NCBI GenBank assembly: GCA_021774195.1
Contig: JAJFJJ010000047.1
Location: 1-64,000, forward strand
Direction: 5' to 3'
Source of the DNA: Nitrosomonas sp.
GTDB lineage: Bacteria; Pseudomonadota; Gammaproteobacteria; Burkholderiales; Nitrosomonadaceae
Length of the DNA: 64,000 nucleotides
The notes beneath the pieces were generated by a model, which saw only the letters and a list, made by a program, of their open reading frames with translations, had not been told where the DNA came from and ran no database searches. Both the position numbers and the translations under genes were made by a program. This document shows positions 12,126 through 23,190 of the stretch, one piece after another (within the stretch, counting starts at the first letter, position 1; each line of letters opens with the position of its first letter).

Positions 12126-12872
12126 GTGAATATGTTGTTAGCAATTGATTGTGGAAATTCGTATCTTAAATGGGGACTACATACTGGCTCTGAATGGATT
12201 ACTAAAGATAGTGTATGTGTAGATGAATTGTCTCTTTTAAAGAGCCAATGGCATGAGCTAAAATTCGCGCCTTCTGCTATCATTATTTCCAACGTAAAGA
12301 ATAATGATGTTTATAATCATCTTTCTAGTCTTGTTTCTATCTGGTCGGTCAATCCACACTGGATATCCCCTCTGCCGTTTCAGTGTGGTGTAACAAATGG
12401 ATATATTGATGCAAGCCAATTAGGCAGTGACCGGTGGGCATCATTGATTGCTGTAAAGCATCTGGTAAATCAACCTTGTTTGGTAATAAATGTAGGTACA
12501 GCAATGACGATTGATGCCATTTCTAAAACTGGTCATTTTTTTGGGGGCATCATTTTGCCTGGTCCTGATCTAATTTTGCAAAGTTTAAATACACATACCG
12601 ATCAACTATCCGATAAAGCAGGCTGTTATCAAGATTTCCCAACAAGCACAATTAATGCAACTTTTTCTGGCTTGATACATTCAACAATTGGGTCAATTGA
12701 CCGGATGAGAAATATTTTTTCTCGTACGTTGAATCATAGTGTTGAGCATTGCATCATTAGTGGTGGTGGCGCCCATAAATTGCTACCTTTTATTAGTGAC
12801 CCTGTTACTGTTATAGATAATCTGGTTCTTGAGGGTTTGGTCATCATAGCAGCTGAAACTTACGATTATTAG
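12126..12872 (+). CDS. coaX: Type III pantothenate kinase
   Basis: LLAIDCGNSYLKWG...LGSDRWASLIAV...LVINVGTAMTIDAI...GGIILPG. Confidence 0.93.
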   Translation: MNMLLAIDCGNSYLKWGLHTGSEWITKDSVCVDELSLLKSQWHELKFAPSAIIISNVKNNDVYNHLSSLVSIWSVNPHWISPLPFQCGVTNGYIDASQLGSDRWASLIAVKHLVNQPCLVINVGTAMTIDAISKTGHFFGGIILPGPDLILQSLNTHTDQLSDKAGCYQDFPTSTINATFSGLIHSTIGSIDRMRNIFSRTLNHSVEHCIISGGGAHKLLPFISDPVTVIDNLVLEGLVIIAAETYDY

Positions 12873-12881
12873 TTTATTTTT

Positions 12882-13535
12882 ATGTCTTTCTTTCATAATG
12901 TTACATTTTATACTTCTGCTAATGATATTAGAGGTTTGCCCGTGCACTCAGGAATTGAGGTTGCATTTGCTGGTAGGTCAAATGCCGGGAAATCCAGTGT
13001 TATTAACACACTAACAAATAGAAATCGTTTGGCTTTTGTGAGCAAAACCCCGGGCAGAACACAATTAATTAATTTTTTTCAATTTGGTACCGACTTTTTT
13101 CTTGTTGACCTGCCTGGATATGGTTATGCTAAAGTCCCTTTGTCTGTAAGACAACATTGGGAAAAGTTTTTAAGTACCTATTTGCAAACTAGGGATTCAC
13201 TAAAAGGGCTGATTCTGATTATGGATATACGTCACCCTTTAAAAGAACTTGATATACAAATGCTTGATTGGTTTGCGCCGACAGGTAAATCGATCCATAT
13301 CTTACTAACTAAATCAGACAAACTCAGCAGAAATGAGGCTAATCGTACTTTACTGGAGGTTAGAAAATCTTTGCTGCAGTCTTATGCGCATTGCACTGTT
13401 CAATTATTTTCTAGCACTAAAAGTATTGGTGTTGAAGAAACGATTTCTGTGATTAATGACTGGTTTTGTGTGTCAGAAAAATTGTATCAGGATAACAAGT
13501 CTGATAATAAAAGACCCCCGGTTAAAGGGGAGTAA
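12882..13535 (+). CDS. engB: Ribosome biogenesis GTP-binding protein YsxC/EngB
   Basis: [41 protein letters not shown]...[13 protein letters not shown]. Confidence 0.95.
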   Translation: MSFFHNVTFYTSANDIRGLPVHSGIEVAFAGRSNAGKSSVINTLTNRNRLAFVSKTPGRTQLINFFQFGTDFFLVDLPGYGYAKVPLSVRQHWEKFLSTYLQTRDSLKGLILIMDIRHPLKELDIQMLDWFAPTGKSIHILLTKSDKLSRNEANRTLLEVRKSLLQSYAHCTVQLFSSTKSIGVEETISVINDWFCVSEKLYQDNKSDNKRPPVKGE

Positions 13536-13605
13536 AACCGGGGGGAACCGCCTTAATATCACTTAAGGCTCCGCCTCAGGGAGGTAAGACGGAGGACAAT
13601 CAAGT
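13511..13605 (+). ncRNA. Structured leader candidate upstream of hemB
   Basis: Stems 13514-13522/13535-13543 (CCCCCGGTT/AACCGGGGG), 13549-13555/13562-13568 (GCCTTAA/TTAAGGC), 13568-13572/13589-13593 (CTCCG/CGGAG) with inner CCTC/GAGG. Confidence 0.6.
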
Positions 13606-13678
13606 ATGTCCACTTAAAAGACATATGAATTGTTGAATAAGTTCCCAAAATGTTTTTTTATTTCATTATTTATTTTAA

Positions 13679-14692
<1,014 letters not shown>

Positions 14693-14697
14693 TAGTT

Positions 14698-17019
14698 TTA
14701 GAACAATTGGTCTTTCAAATTATCGGGTACTGTGATTGATTGGTCAATATTATGTTCAGCGAGTGGTGGCAGTTGTTCTTGTAAGAAATACTCTATGATT
14801 TTTCCGTGTGTGTCTCTTAAGCCAGATTCAGAATTGATACGTGCGGTAATTACTTTCTCAGGTTGTGTATATTCCCCCATAGGCATGTCTTTTAGTGCCT
14901 TTGACATATAATCCATCCAAATAGGTAGTGCAACGCGTCCACCGGTTTCATTGTTACCAAGTGACTGTGGTTCGTCATAGCCAGTCCATGCAACTGCAAC
15001 TAAATCATTCTGGAAACCACAAAACCATGCATCTATAAAGTTGCTTGTTGTGCCTGTCTTACCAGCCAAATCTGTTCGTCCCAATTGTTTGGCACGGACT
15101 GCAGTGCCTTGCTGTATGACATCTTGCATCATGTTTGTCATGATGAACGCATTACGTGGATCAATCACGCGCATAGCGCCTTGTGTAGCGACAGCGGGGT
15201 TAACCTGTTCGATAATATTACCTCTGTCATCTTCAATTCGTTTTATAAAATGAGGTGAAACGCGGTAGCCTCCATTAGCAAATATGGCATAACCGGTAGC
15301 CATTTGTATCGGGGTGACAGATCCAGAACCTAATGCCATGGGTAAATAGGGCGGGTGACGATCAGCCTCAAACCCGAAACGGGTGATATAGTCTTGCGCA
15401 TATTGTAGGCCAATCGCTTGCAGGATGCGAATAGATGCCAAGTTCTTTGATTTTGCCAAAGCGACACGCATGCGCATAGGACCGCCATATTTACCATCGA
15501 AATTCCTTGGCTCCCAGAGTTGGCTACCAGTCTGTGCAGCGCTAAATGATAGAGGCGCATCATTAATAATAGTTGCCGGTGTAAAACCTTTTTCTAGTGC
15601 TGCAGAATAAATAAATGGTTTAAAGCTTGAGCCCGGTTGCCGCCACGCTTGTGTCACATGGTTAAATTGATTCTGATGAAAATCAAATCCACCAATTAAT
15701 GCGCGTATGGCACCATCATGTGGGTCAATAGAAACAAACGCGGCCTCTACTTTGGGTAATTGGACTACATGCCAGATATTCTCTTGATCTTGCTGTATAC
15801 GGATTAAAGCGCCGGGCTTAATCACTTTTTCGCCTACATCAGAGATGGTACTTGATAGATGCTTCTGGATCAGTTGTAGTCCATCTTTGTTGATTTGGAT
15901 TATATCGCCGCCTTTACGGTAGGCATGGATTTCGTTTTGAGTAACTTTAAGAATAATTGCAGCATAGATATCATCACTATTTTTAATATTATTCAGTGCC
16001 TCTTCTAAAGTTTTTTCCTGATTAACACCGTTTTTTAGTAAGTCGACATACCCTTCTGGTCCTCGGTAACCTCTGCGCTTATCGTAATTAAGCACATTCT
16101 GTCGTAATGCTTGATAAGCTGCTTGTTGGTCTGACTTTCTTATCGTTGTGTAAACGTTGATTCCTTTACTATAGGCCGCTTCTTCATATCGTTCATATAT
16201 GATTTGTCTGGCCATTTCAGCAACATAATCTGCTTTCACCGAAAAAGTTTGTATTTTCTGTTTAATGGAAATAGGTTGTGTTTCTAGCTGTTTTAATTGT
16301 TGGCTAGTGATGTGATCAAGTTTATGTAGCCGCCCTAGTACATAATGTTGCCTCACCTTTGCTCGTTCAGGGTTAACGACGGGATTAAAGAGTGAAGGTG
16401 CTTTAGGTAATCCTGCTAACATGGCTGCCTCAGCCATATCAATTTCTCCAAGTGTTTTCCCAAAATAGATCTGAGCTGCTGCTGAAAACCCGTAACTCCG
16501 TTGTCCTAGGTAGATCTGATTGATATATAGTTCTAATATTTGATCTTTATTTAAGCTGCGTTCGATCTTGAACGCGAGTAAAGCTTCGCTAAATTTTCTC
16601 GTCAATGTTTTTTCTCGGGTGAGGAAAAAGTTTCTAGCGACTTGCATCGTTATTGTACTAGCGCCCTGGCGAACGCCGCCTGCTGCAAAATTGGAATATG
16701 CGGCTCTTAATACTCCGATGTAATCGACACCGCTATGCTCATAGAAACGATCATCTTCTGCCGCAAGGATTGCTTGTTTAAGATGTTCAGGAACTTCGTC
16801 GATTGTGACGACATCACGGCGTTCAGTACCAAATTCACCAATTAATAACCCTTCGTCGCTATAGATCCGTAATGGGATCTTAGGACGGTAATCGGTTAGT
16901 GCCTCTAACGAGGGCAGCGTAGAGAAGGTGACCATTGCAGCAAAGCCAATCAGTAAGATACCAATTACGCCTAAGCCGGAAAGTGTAAGAAAAAAATTAT
17001 AAAGCCAACGTGGTAACAT
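14698..17019 (-). CDS. mrcA: Penicillin-binding protein 1A
   Basis: AILAAEDDRFYEHSGVDYIG...GASTITMQVARNFFL; transpeptidase QPGSSFKPF and KTGTT. Confidence 0.95.
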   Translation of the reverse strand: MLPRWLYNFFLTLSGLGVIGILLIGFAAMVTFSTLPSLEALTDYRPKIPLRIYSDEGLLIGEFGTERRDVVTIDEVPEHLKQAILAAEDDRFYEHSGVDYIGVLRAAYSNFAAGGVRQGASTITMQVARNFFLTREKTLTRKFSEALLAFKIERSLNKDQILELYINQIYLGQRSYGFSAAAQIYFGKTLGEIDMAEAAMLAGLPKAPSLFNPVVNPERAKVRQHYVLGRLHKLDHITSQQLKQLETQPISIKQKIQTFSVKADYVAEMARQIIYERYEEAAYSKGINVYTTIRKSDQQAAYQALRQNVLNYDKRRGYRGPEGYVDLLKNGVNQEKTLEEALNNIKNSDDIYAAIILKVTQNEIHAYRKGGDIIQINKDGLQLIQKHLSSTISDVGEKVIKPGALIRIQQDQENIWHVVQLPKVEAAFVSIDPHDGAIRALIGGFDFHQNQFNHVTQAWRQPGSSFKPFIYSAALEKGFTPATIINDAPLSFSAAQTGSQLWEPRNFDGKYGGPMRMRVALAKSKNLASIRILQAIGLQYAQDYITRFGFEADRHPPYLPMALGSGSVTPIQMATGYAIFANGGYRVSPHFIKRIEDDRGNIIEQVNPAVATQGAMRVIDPRNAFIMTNMMQDVIQQGTAVRAKQLGRTDLAGKTGTTSNFIDAWFCGFQNDLVAVAWTGYDEPQSLGNNETGGRVALPIWMDYMSKALKDMPMGEYTQPEKVITARINSESGLRDTHGKIIEYFLQEQLPPLAEHNIDQSITVPDNLKDQLF

Positions 17020-17194
17020 GGGGACAATTTAAAAATTAATGAGATAGAAGATGCAAACAATTATAGCGGGTATAAATAGTGTTTTTCTGTTAATGGTTTT
17101 TCAATAGAGTCTGTAATAATTAGTTAAGCGTTAGAGGAATGTCTAAAAAGCTCATGCTTTTAAATGATTCTAGTCGTATTTAATAATTAAGATA

Positions 17195-18322
17195 GTGAGT
17201 ATCGCCGCTAATAGGCCAATGTTCAAGGTAAATTTCGATCTAAATCTCGATTTCTTTAAATCAAAATCGCCACCATTAATTGGCGTTGATATTAGTTCGT
17301 CATCTGTAAAGATGGTTGAGCTATCTTTGGTGGATAAGGAGACTAACACTTATCGTTTAGAACAGTATGCTATTGAGCCCTTACCTGCTGGTGCAATGCT
17401 TGATGGCGCTATTGTAAATTTGGATGCGGTGAGTGATTGTATTTCAAGGGGCTGGAGCCGCATGGCGACACGTTTGAAAAATGTTGCTTTAGCATTGCCT
17501 GCATCTGATGTCATCACAAAAAAAATAATTGTGCCTGCTGGATTGCGTGAAGCTGACTTAGCTTTTCAAGTGGAAAATGAAGCGGGCCAATATATCCCGT
17601 TTGCACTTGATGAAGTTGACATTGATTTTCAGGTGCTTGGTCCTGTGCCCAATAATTCTGAAGAAATTAATGTGCTCATCGCGGCTTCACGTAAAGATAA
17701 AGTTGAAGATCGTGTCGCAGCTGCCATGGCTGCTGGCCTCAAAACGATTGTGATGGATGTGGAACCCTATGCAGCGCAGTCAGCGTTTGAATTGATCGCA
17801 AGTAAGATGGTTAGTCATGGGGAAGACCAAATAATTGCATTAGTAGATATCGGTTCATCTGCGATGAATGTGAATGTATTCCATGGCAATGATTCTGTGT
17901 ACATGCGAGATCAATCATTTGGCGGTAATCAATTAACGCAAGAAATTCGTAAACAATTTAATCTTTCGTTGGAAGAGTCTGAAGCAGCAAAAAGAACTGG
18001 TGAGTTGCCTGAAAATTATAGGACAGATATTTTGCAGCCATTTTGTGAAACATTAGCTGTTGAGGTGATGCGGGCGATACAGTTTTTTTATACTTCGACT
18101 CAGTATGCGGAGGTAAATCAAATATTTCTTGCCGGAGGCTGTGTCGTCATTCCAGGCTTAGACAAAATAATTGCATCGCGTACACAAGTGAGTACATTAG
18201 TTGTGAACCCATTCTCAAGTATGGAGTTTTCCACTCGTATCACACCAAGGCAACTCAGTTTAGATGCACCATCACTTTTAATTGCTTGTGGTTTGGCTAT
18301 GCGAAGCTTTGATCCGTCATGA
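17195..18322 (+). CDS. pilM: Type IV pilus assembly protein PilM
   Basis: PPLIGVDISSSSVKMVELS; pilMNOPQ order. Confidence 0.95.
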   Translation: MSIAANRPMFKVNFDLNLDFFKSKSPPLIGVDISSSSVKMVELSLVDKETNTYRLEQYAIEPLPAGAMLDGAIVNLDAVSDCISRGWSRMATRLKNVALALPASDVITKKIIVPAGLREADLAFQVENEAGQYIPFALDEVDIDFQVLGPVPNNSEEINVLIAASRKDKVEDRVAAAMAAGLKTIVMDVEPYAAQSAFELIASKMVSHGEDQIIALVDIGSSAMNVNVFHGNDSVYMRDQSFGGNQLTQEIRKQFNLSLEESEAAKRTGELPENYRTDILQPFCETLAVEVMRAIQFFYTSTQYAEVNQIFLAGGCVVIPGLDKIIASRTQVSTLVVNPFSSMEFSTRITPRQLSLDAPSLLIACGLAMRSFDPS

Positions 18323-18885
18323 TTAGAATTAATTTACTTCCACATCGTGAGTTGAAGCGTAAAGCACTGCAGCAACAAATTGTTGCTTTGGCTGGAGTTG
18401 TATCATTTTTTGGCTTAGTTGTTGTTTGGGGTGTGCATATGGTAATTGAAAGCAAAATAGATTATCAAAACAGCCGCAATCAATTTATGACTACGCAAAT
18501 AGCGATATTAGATACACAAATTTCGGAAATAAGAGACATTAAATCTCAACTTGATGAATTACTAACCCGCAAAAGTGTTGTTGAAACGTTGCAAAGCAGC
18601 CGGTCAGAAGTAGTTTATTTGTTGGATCAACTGGTACGATTGCTGCCTGATGGCGTATATTTAAAAGATATAAAGCAGGATGGACGTGGTATCAATTTGG
18701 TTGGTTATGCGCAATCCAATGCTTGGGTGTCTTCCTTGATGCGTAATCTGGAATCTTCTCCTTGGCTCCATTCACCTGTGTTAGTAGAGATCAAAGCTGT
18801 AACTGTGGATGATGTGCGTCAGAATGAATTTAGTTTAAATATTGAACTGGTGCAGCCGTCGGGTGAAGATGATGTGGAGGAATAA
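18319..18885 (+). CDS. pilN: Type IV pilus assembly protein PilN
   Basis: MIRINLLPHRELKRK; operon position. Confidence 0.94.
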   Translation: MIRINLLPHRELKRKALQQQIVALAGVVSFFGLVVVWGVHMVIESKIDYQNSRNQFMTTQIAILDTQISEIRDIKSQLDELLTRKSVVETLQSSRSEVVYLLDQLVRLLPDGVYLKDIKQDGRGINLVGYAQSNAWVSSLMRNLESSPWLHSPVLVEIKAVTVDDVRQNEFSLNIELVQPSGEDDVEE

Positions 18886-18923
18886 TCTGATTCTGCAACC
18901 GGGTAAGTTTGAGGGCAGTTGTT

Positions 18924-19544
18924 ATGAAAAATTTTATTGCAGAGCTAAAGCAATTAGACCCGAATGATCCTGGTGGTTGGCCGGGTGCCATTCAGGCCTG
19001 TGCTTTGTTTTTGTTACTAATTGCGATTATTACTGCAGGCTATTTTCTGGATTGGCAAGGTCAATTAAATACATTGAAAGATGTGCGTGCCGAGGAGCAA
19101 ACGCTTAAAGATACCTATCTGATAAAAAAAACAAATGCGGTTAATCTTCCTATTTTGCGCCAACAATTACAAGATATCGAGCAATCAATGAATGCATTAT
19201 TAAAGCAATTGCCAGACAAATCCGAAATGGAAGCGCTGTTAGTTGACATTAATCAGGCAGGATTAGGACGCGGATTACAATTTGAATTATTTAAACCAGC
19301 TGCGGATGAAACTATTAAGGAGTTTTATGCGGAGTTGTCAGTTTCTATTCGGGTTACTGGTGGTTATCATGACATTGGTGCTTTTGCTAGTGACGTTGCG
19401 CGATTGCCTCGTATTGTGACACTAAATGATATCAGCATCACGCAAGGTATTGAGGGGAAATTGATTTTAGATGCTACTGCAAAAACTTTTCGTTATCTGG
19501 AAGAAGATGAGGTGATGAATATAGATGGGGTTGCTGGGCCATGA
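18924..19544 (+). CDS. pilO: Type IV pilus assembly protein PilO
   Basis: ELKQLDPNDPGGWPGAIQACALFLLLIAII; operon position. Confidence 0.93.
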   Translation: MKNFIAELKQLDPNDPGGWPGAIQACALFLLLIAIITAGYFLDWQGQLNTLKDVRAEEQTLKDTYLIKKTNAVNLPILRQQLQDIEQSMNALLKQLPDKSEMEALLVDINQAGLGRGLQFELFKPAADETIKEFYAELSVSIRVTGGYHDIGAFASDVARLPRIVTLNDISITQGIEGKLILDATAKTFRYLEEDEVMNIDGVAGP

Positions 19545-20056
19545 GGAAGCGTTGTAATCTTTTATTTATATTGTTTTCTTGCTCGCTAATTGTTGCTTGT
19601 AGTGATGTCGATTACAGTGATCTAGAAACATTTGTTAATAACTCAGGGAATGGGCTGCGTGGAGAGGTTGAGCCCTTGCCTGAGGTTAAGCAGTATCAGT
19701 TTTTTACCTACCAAGCGTTTGATATCACCAGTCCATTCGTTCCCAGAAAAAATGAGCAGGTACAGAATAATAGGTCTGGTATTCAGCCGGATGTAGACAG
19801 ACGAAAAGGGTTTCTAGAAAGTTTCCCGCTGGAAAGCTTAGTCATGGTTGGTTCACTTGAAAAAGATGAATCTATTTATGCTTTGATAAAATCGCCGGAA
19901 GGAACGCTGCATCGAGTAAAAGAAGGAGATTATTTGGGACATGATTTTGGCAGGGTCTATGAAATTGCTGAATCACGAGTTGAAATTATGGAAATTGTTC
20001 AGGAAGGCGTTAATGAGTGGACAGAACGTGCCAACACACTGATGTTAGAAGATTAG
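19541..20056 (+). CDS. pilP: Type IV pilus assembly lipoprotein PilP
   Basis: Lipobox-like signal LIVAC; GTLHRVKEGDYLGHDFGRV. Confidence 0.92.
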   Translation: MRKRCNLLFILFSCSLIVACSDVDYSDLETFVNNSGNGLRGEVEPLPEVKQYQFFTYQAFDITSPFVPRKNEQVQNNRSGIQPDVDRRKGFLESFPLESLVMVGSLEKDESIYALIKSPEGTLHRVKEGDYLGHDFGRVYEIAESRVEIMEIVQEGVNEWTERANTLMLED

Positions 20057-20065
20057 GAGTATCAC

Positions 20066-22177
20066 ATGAAGTATCCAATACTGATAAAGGTGGGTTTGTG
20101 GTTGGGGAGTATTATGATGTTATATTTGTTTGCCCCCTCAATTTTTGCTGAGCAAAGTAGCGTAGAACGGCCGCAACCAAACGGTATTCAGTCAATTAAC
20201 GTATCTACAATCCAAAGCGGGGAAATAGTTGCTAAATTAACATTGGATCATCCGTTGGAGACAAAACCAGTCGGTGTAGCTTTAAAAAACCCTTATCGAC
20301 TTTATTTCGATTTTTATAATGCCACTAATAATCTTGGAACAAATCTCAGGAACATTGAAGAAGGTGATTTGCATAGCGTAAATATTGTACAAGCTGGTAA
20401 ACGAACGCGTGTGGTATTCAATTTGTCCGATTTGATGCGACATGAAGTTTGGATGACTGATAACAACTTATTCATTAAGCTGAATAAGGTTTCTGATCAT
20501 CAAATGATCGGTTCAACAGTGCGTTTTACTGAAGATGTTTTGGGAAAAGAAAAGAATAGTTTGCAGGATATTGATTTCCGTCGGGCTGAGAGTGGTGAAG
20601 GACGTATTGAAGTTGATTTGCTGAAGCCTAATGCAGTGATAGATGTTCATCATCAAGGCGATGATCTTGTAGTGGAATTTATTAATACTGCTTTACCAAG
20701 TAATTTGGAAAGAAAACTGGATGTGGTTGATTTTGCAACGCCGATACAGACAATTAATACAATGAGGCATGGCGACAATATAAGAATGGTTGTCAAACCA
20801 GGTGGACGTTGGGAATATACCTCTCATCAGAGTGAAACAAAGTTTGTGTTGGCAGTCAGAGCTTTGATAGAGAGTGAAGAAGAACTCGAAAAAAGAAAAC
20901 GTGTTACAGGGGGTTATACAGGAGAAAAGTTGTCATTGAATTTCCAGGATGTGGAAGTTCGAGCTGTTTTACAGGTGATTGCTGATTTTACAAATTTTAA
21001 TATTATTGCCAGTGATTCGGTTGATGGTAATCTTACATTACGATTGAGAGACGTGCCATGGGACCAAGCATTGGATATAGTATTGCAGGCAAACGGACTG
21101 GATAAACGTAAAACAGGGAATGTGATTTTTGTCGCACCAAGTAAAGAAATGGCGGATAGGGAATTGCTCGATTTAGAAGCAAAGTTGCAAGTGACAGAGT
21201 TAGAGCCATTGCAAACAGAAACTTTACAACTTAATCACCGCAGAGTTAACTCTATTTCATTTGAAGGGATGCTCAGTGAACGTGGGGGGCTTAATTTGGA
21301 TGAAATTAGTAATACCTTAACGATTACTGATATATCCTCAAAATTAACAGAGATTAGAAAACTTGTAAGACGATTAGATGTTTTTGAGCGGCAAGTAATG
21401 ATTGAGGCGCGTATTGTGGAAGCAACTGAAACGTTTAGTCGTGAGCTTGGTGCACGATTTGGCGTACAGAATTCATCAACGTTTGGTGGTCGTGGATTTG
21501 GGGCTTCCGGTAATTTGGAGAATTCTAGTAGTTTAGCCTCTGGTGGAAGTGCCGGTGGAGGCGATAATTTAAATGTAAATTTACCTGCTGCTGGTGCGGT
21601 AGGACTTGCTGGCGGACCAGCTGCTTTGGGTTTGAGTCTGATTAAGATCAATAATGGACGATTAATCAACCTCGAACTGTCTGCTCTGGAGACGGATAGC
21701 AAAGGGCGGGTTATTGCAAGTCCCCGTGTTGTAACGGCACATGGCGTAGAAGCCATCATTGAGCAGGGTGACCGGGTTCCTTTTCAGCAGGCAACAAGTA
21801 GTGGTGCAACAAGTATTCGTTTCGTTAACGCAACCTTGAGTTTGAGGGTTAAGCCTTTGATTACGCATGATAATCAGATTGATATGGAGTTGAGCATCAA
21901 TCAAGATAAGATTGGTGAGAGTGTTAATGCATTTTTGCCACCCGCAATTAATACTAAGCAGGTTACTACCAAGGTTTTGGTGGATAATGGCGGTACTGTG
22001 GTTATTGGTGGTATTTTTGAGCGTGCAGAGAATCAGGTTGTTAACAAAGTTCCACTGCTTGGCGATATTCCTTTGTTAGGCCATATTTTCCGTAACACAT
22101 CAAAGCAAGATGATAAGCGGGAGTTATTGGTTTTTGTAACCCCCCGAATATTGACGGAAAATCTTAATTTTCAGTAA
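20066..22177 (+). CDS. pilQ: Type IV pilus secretin PilQ
   Basis: LSLNFQDVEVRAVLQVIADFTNFNIIASDSV; secretin C-terminus VPLLGDIPLLGHIFR. Confidence 0.95.
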   Translation: MKYPILIKVGLWLGSIMMLYLFAPSIFAEQSSVERPQPNGIQSINVSTIQSGEIVAKLTLDHPLETKPVGVALKNPYRLYFDFYNATNNLGTNLRNIEEGDLHSVNIVQAGKRTRVVFNLSDLMRHEVWMTDNNLFIKLNKVSDHQMIGSTVRFTEDVLGKEKNSLQDIDFRRAESGEGRIEVDLLKPNAVIDVHHQGDDLVVEFINTALPSNLERKLDVVDFATPIQTINTMRHGDNIRMVVKPGGRWEYTSHQSETKFVLAVRALIESEEELEKRKRVTGGYTGEKLSLNFQDVEVRAVLQVIADFTNFNIIASDSVDGNLTLRLRDVPWDQALDIVLQANGLDKRKTGNVIFVAPSKEMADRELLDLEAKLQVTELEPLQTETLQLNHRRVNSISFEGMLSERGGLNLDEISNTLTITDISSKLTEIRKLVRRLDVFERQVMIEARIVEATETFSRELGARFGVQNSSTFGGRGFGASGNLENSSSLASGGSAGGGDNLNVNLPAAGAVGLAGGPAALGLSLIKINNGRLINLELSALETDSKGRVIASPRVVTAHGVEAIIEQGDRVPFQQATSSGATSIRFVNATLSLRVKPLITHDNQIDMELSINQDKIGESVNAFLPPAINTKQVTTKVLVDNGGTVVIGGIFERAENQVVNKVPLLGDIPLLGHIFRNTSKQDDKRELLVFVTPRILTENLNFQ

Positions 22178-22198
22178 TTTGGGCTATGATCATCAGCT

Positions 22199-23155
22199 TT
22201 AATTGACTGATTGATCAAGCCAATGTACTAGGCCTTGACTGTTCAGTTTGATATCCGAGCTTAATAGTGTGCAAATTTCTTCTTTTGGTAGTGAACACTT
22301 ATGTTCGTTAAGTTTCTGTAAGAATAGTGCTTGTAACTCTTCAGAAATTCTAGTTATTTTGTCGGTTTTTTTTTCCTGTTGGAATTTTTTTGCAATTTCA
22401 ACATGTGCATCAATTAATTGATGCATTGATTCGACATGTTGCGTTAGGTTGCCGATGCGGCTGTAATGTGTCAAAAAGGCAAATTTTGGTTGGTAACACA
22501 TTATTCGTTCTAAGGATTTATGTGCGGCAATTGGGTCAAATTGAACTGGTGTGGTGGTGGGAAATACGAATTCAATACCGTTTACGTCAAATTCCCGATA
22601 AGAAACGCCAAAAGTATCCCCTGTGAAAAATGATTGACTGCGTTCATCATAAATACAATTGTGGTGACGAGCGTGGCCCGGTGTGTCTAGGAAAAGTAAA
22701 CTGCGGCCATTCAACTCAAACTCACTGTTGTCTGGTGCTTCAAGAATTCGATTCTCATCAATAGGTGAAATCTCACCATAAACGCGTTTAAATTCAACTT
22801 CCCCGTAAACTGCTGTTGCGCCAGCAACTAGTGCGGCAGGATTGGCCATATGGCGGGCACCACGAGGGTGGACAATCAATTTTGCATTTGGAAAACGACG
22901 CATGCATTCACTGGCACCGCCCGCGTGATCGAGGTGTATGTGAGTAAGGATGACATACGTGACGTTTTCAACCGTAAGGTTTTTCTGTTTTAATGCTTGA
23001 ATGACGCCAGGGATTGAAAAAGAAGTGCCAGTATCTATCAGTGCAACGGAATCTTTTTCAACGATTAAATGTATGGCGGCTCGTTTTGGGCGATGAAACT
23101 GTGCGTCAACAGCGCTGATACCATGTTTGAAATCTGTAACAAGTGATAATTGCAT
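22199..23155 (-). CDS. MBL-fold metallohydrolase
   Basis: VILTHIHLDHAGG and DTPGHARHH metal-binding motifs. Confidence 0.85.
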   Translation of the reverse strand: MQLSLVTDFKHGISAVDAQFHRPKRAAIHLIVEKDSVALIDTGTSFSIPGVIQALKQKNLTVENVTYVILTHIHLDHAGGASECMRRFPNAKLIVHPRGARHMANPAALVAGATAVYGEVEFKRVYGEISPIDENRILEAPDNSEFELNGRSLLFLDTPGHARHHNCIYDERSQSFFTGDTFGVSYREFDVNGIEFVFPTTTPVQFDPIAAHKSLERIMCYQPKFAFLTHYSRIGNLTQHVESMHQLIDAHVEIAKKFQQEKKTDKITRISEELQALFLQKLNEHKCSLPKEEICTLLSSDIKLNSQGLVHWLDQSVN

Positions 23156-23190
23156 ATTTTTCTGGCTTGTTTGTGATAGGAAAATTGGTT

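Noticed and set aside
21480-21640. Gly/Ser/Ala-rich insert in PilQ
   Set aside because: Low-complexity linkers are common in secretins; in frame and consistent with a functional protein.
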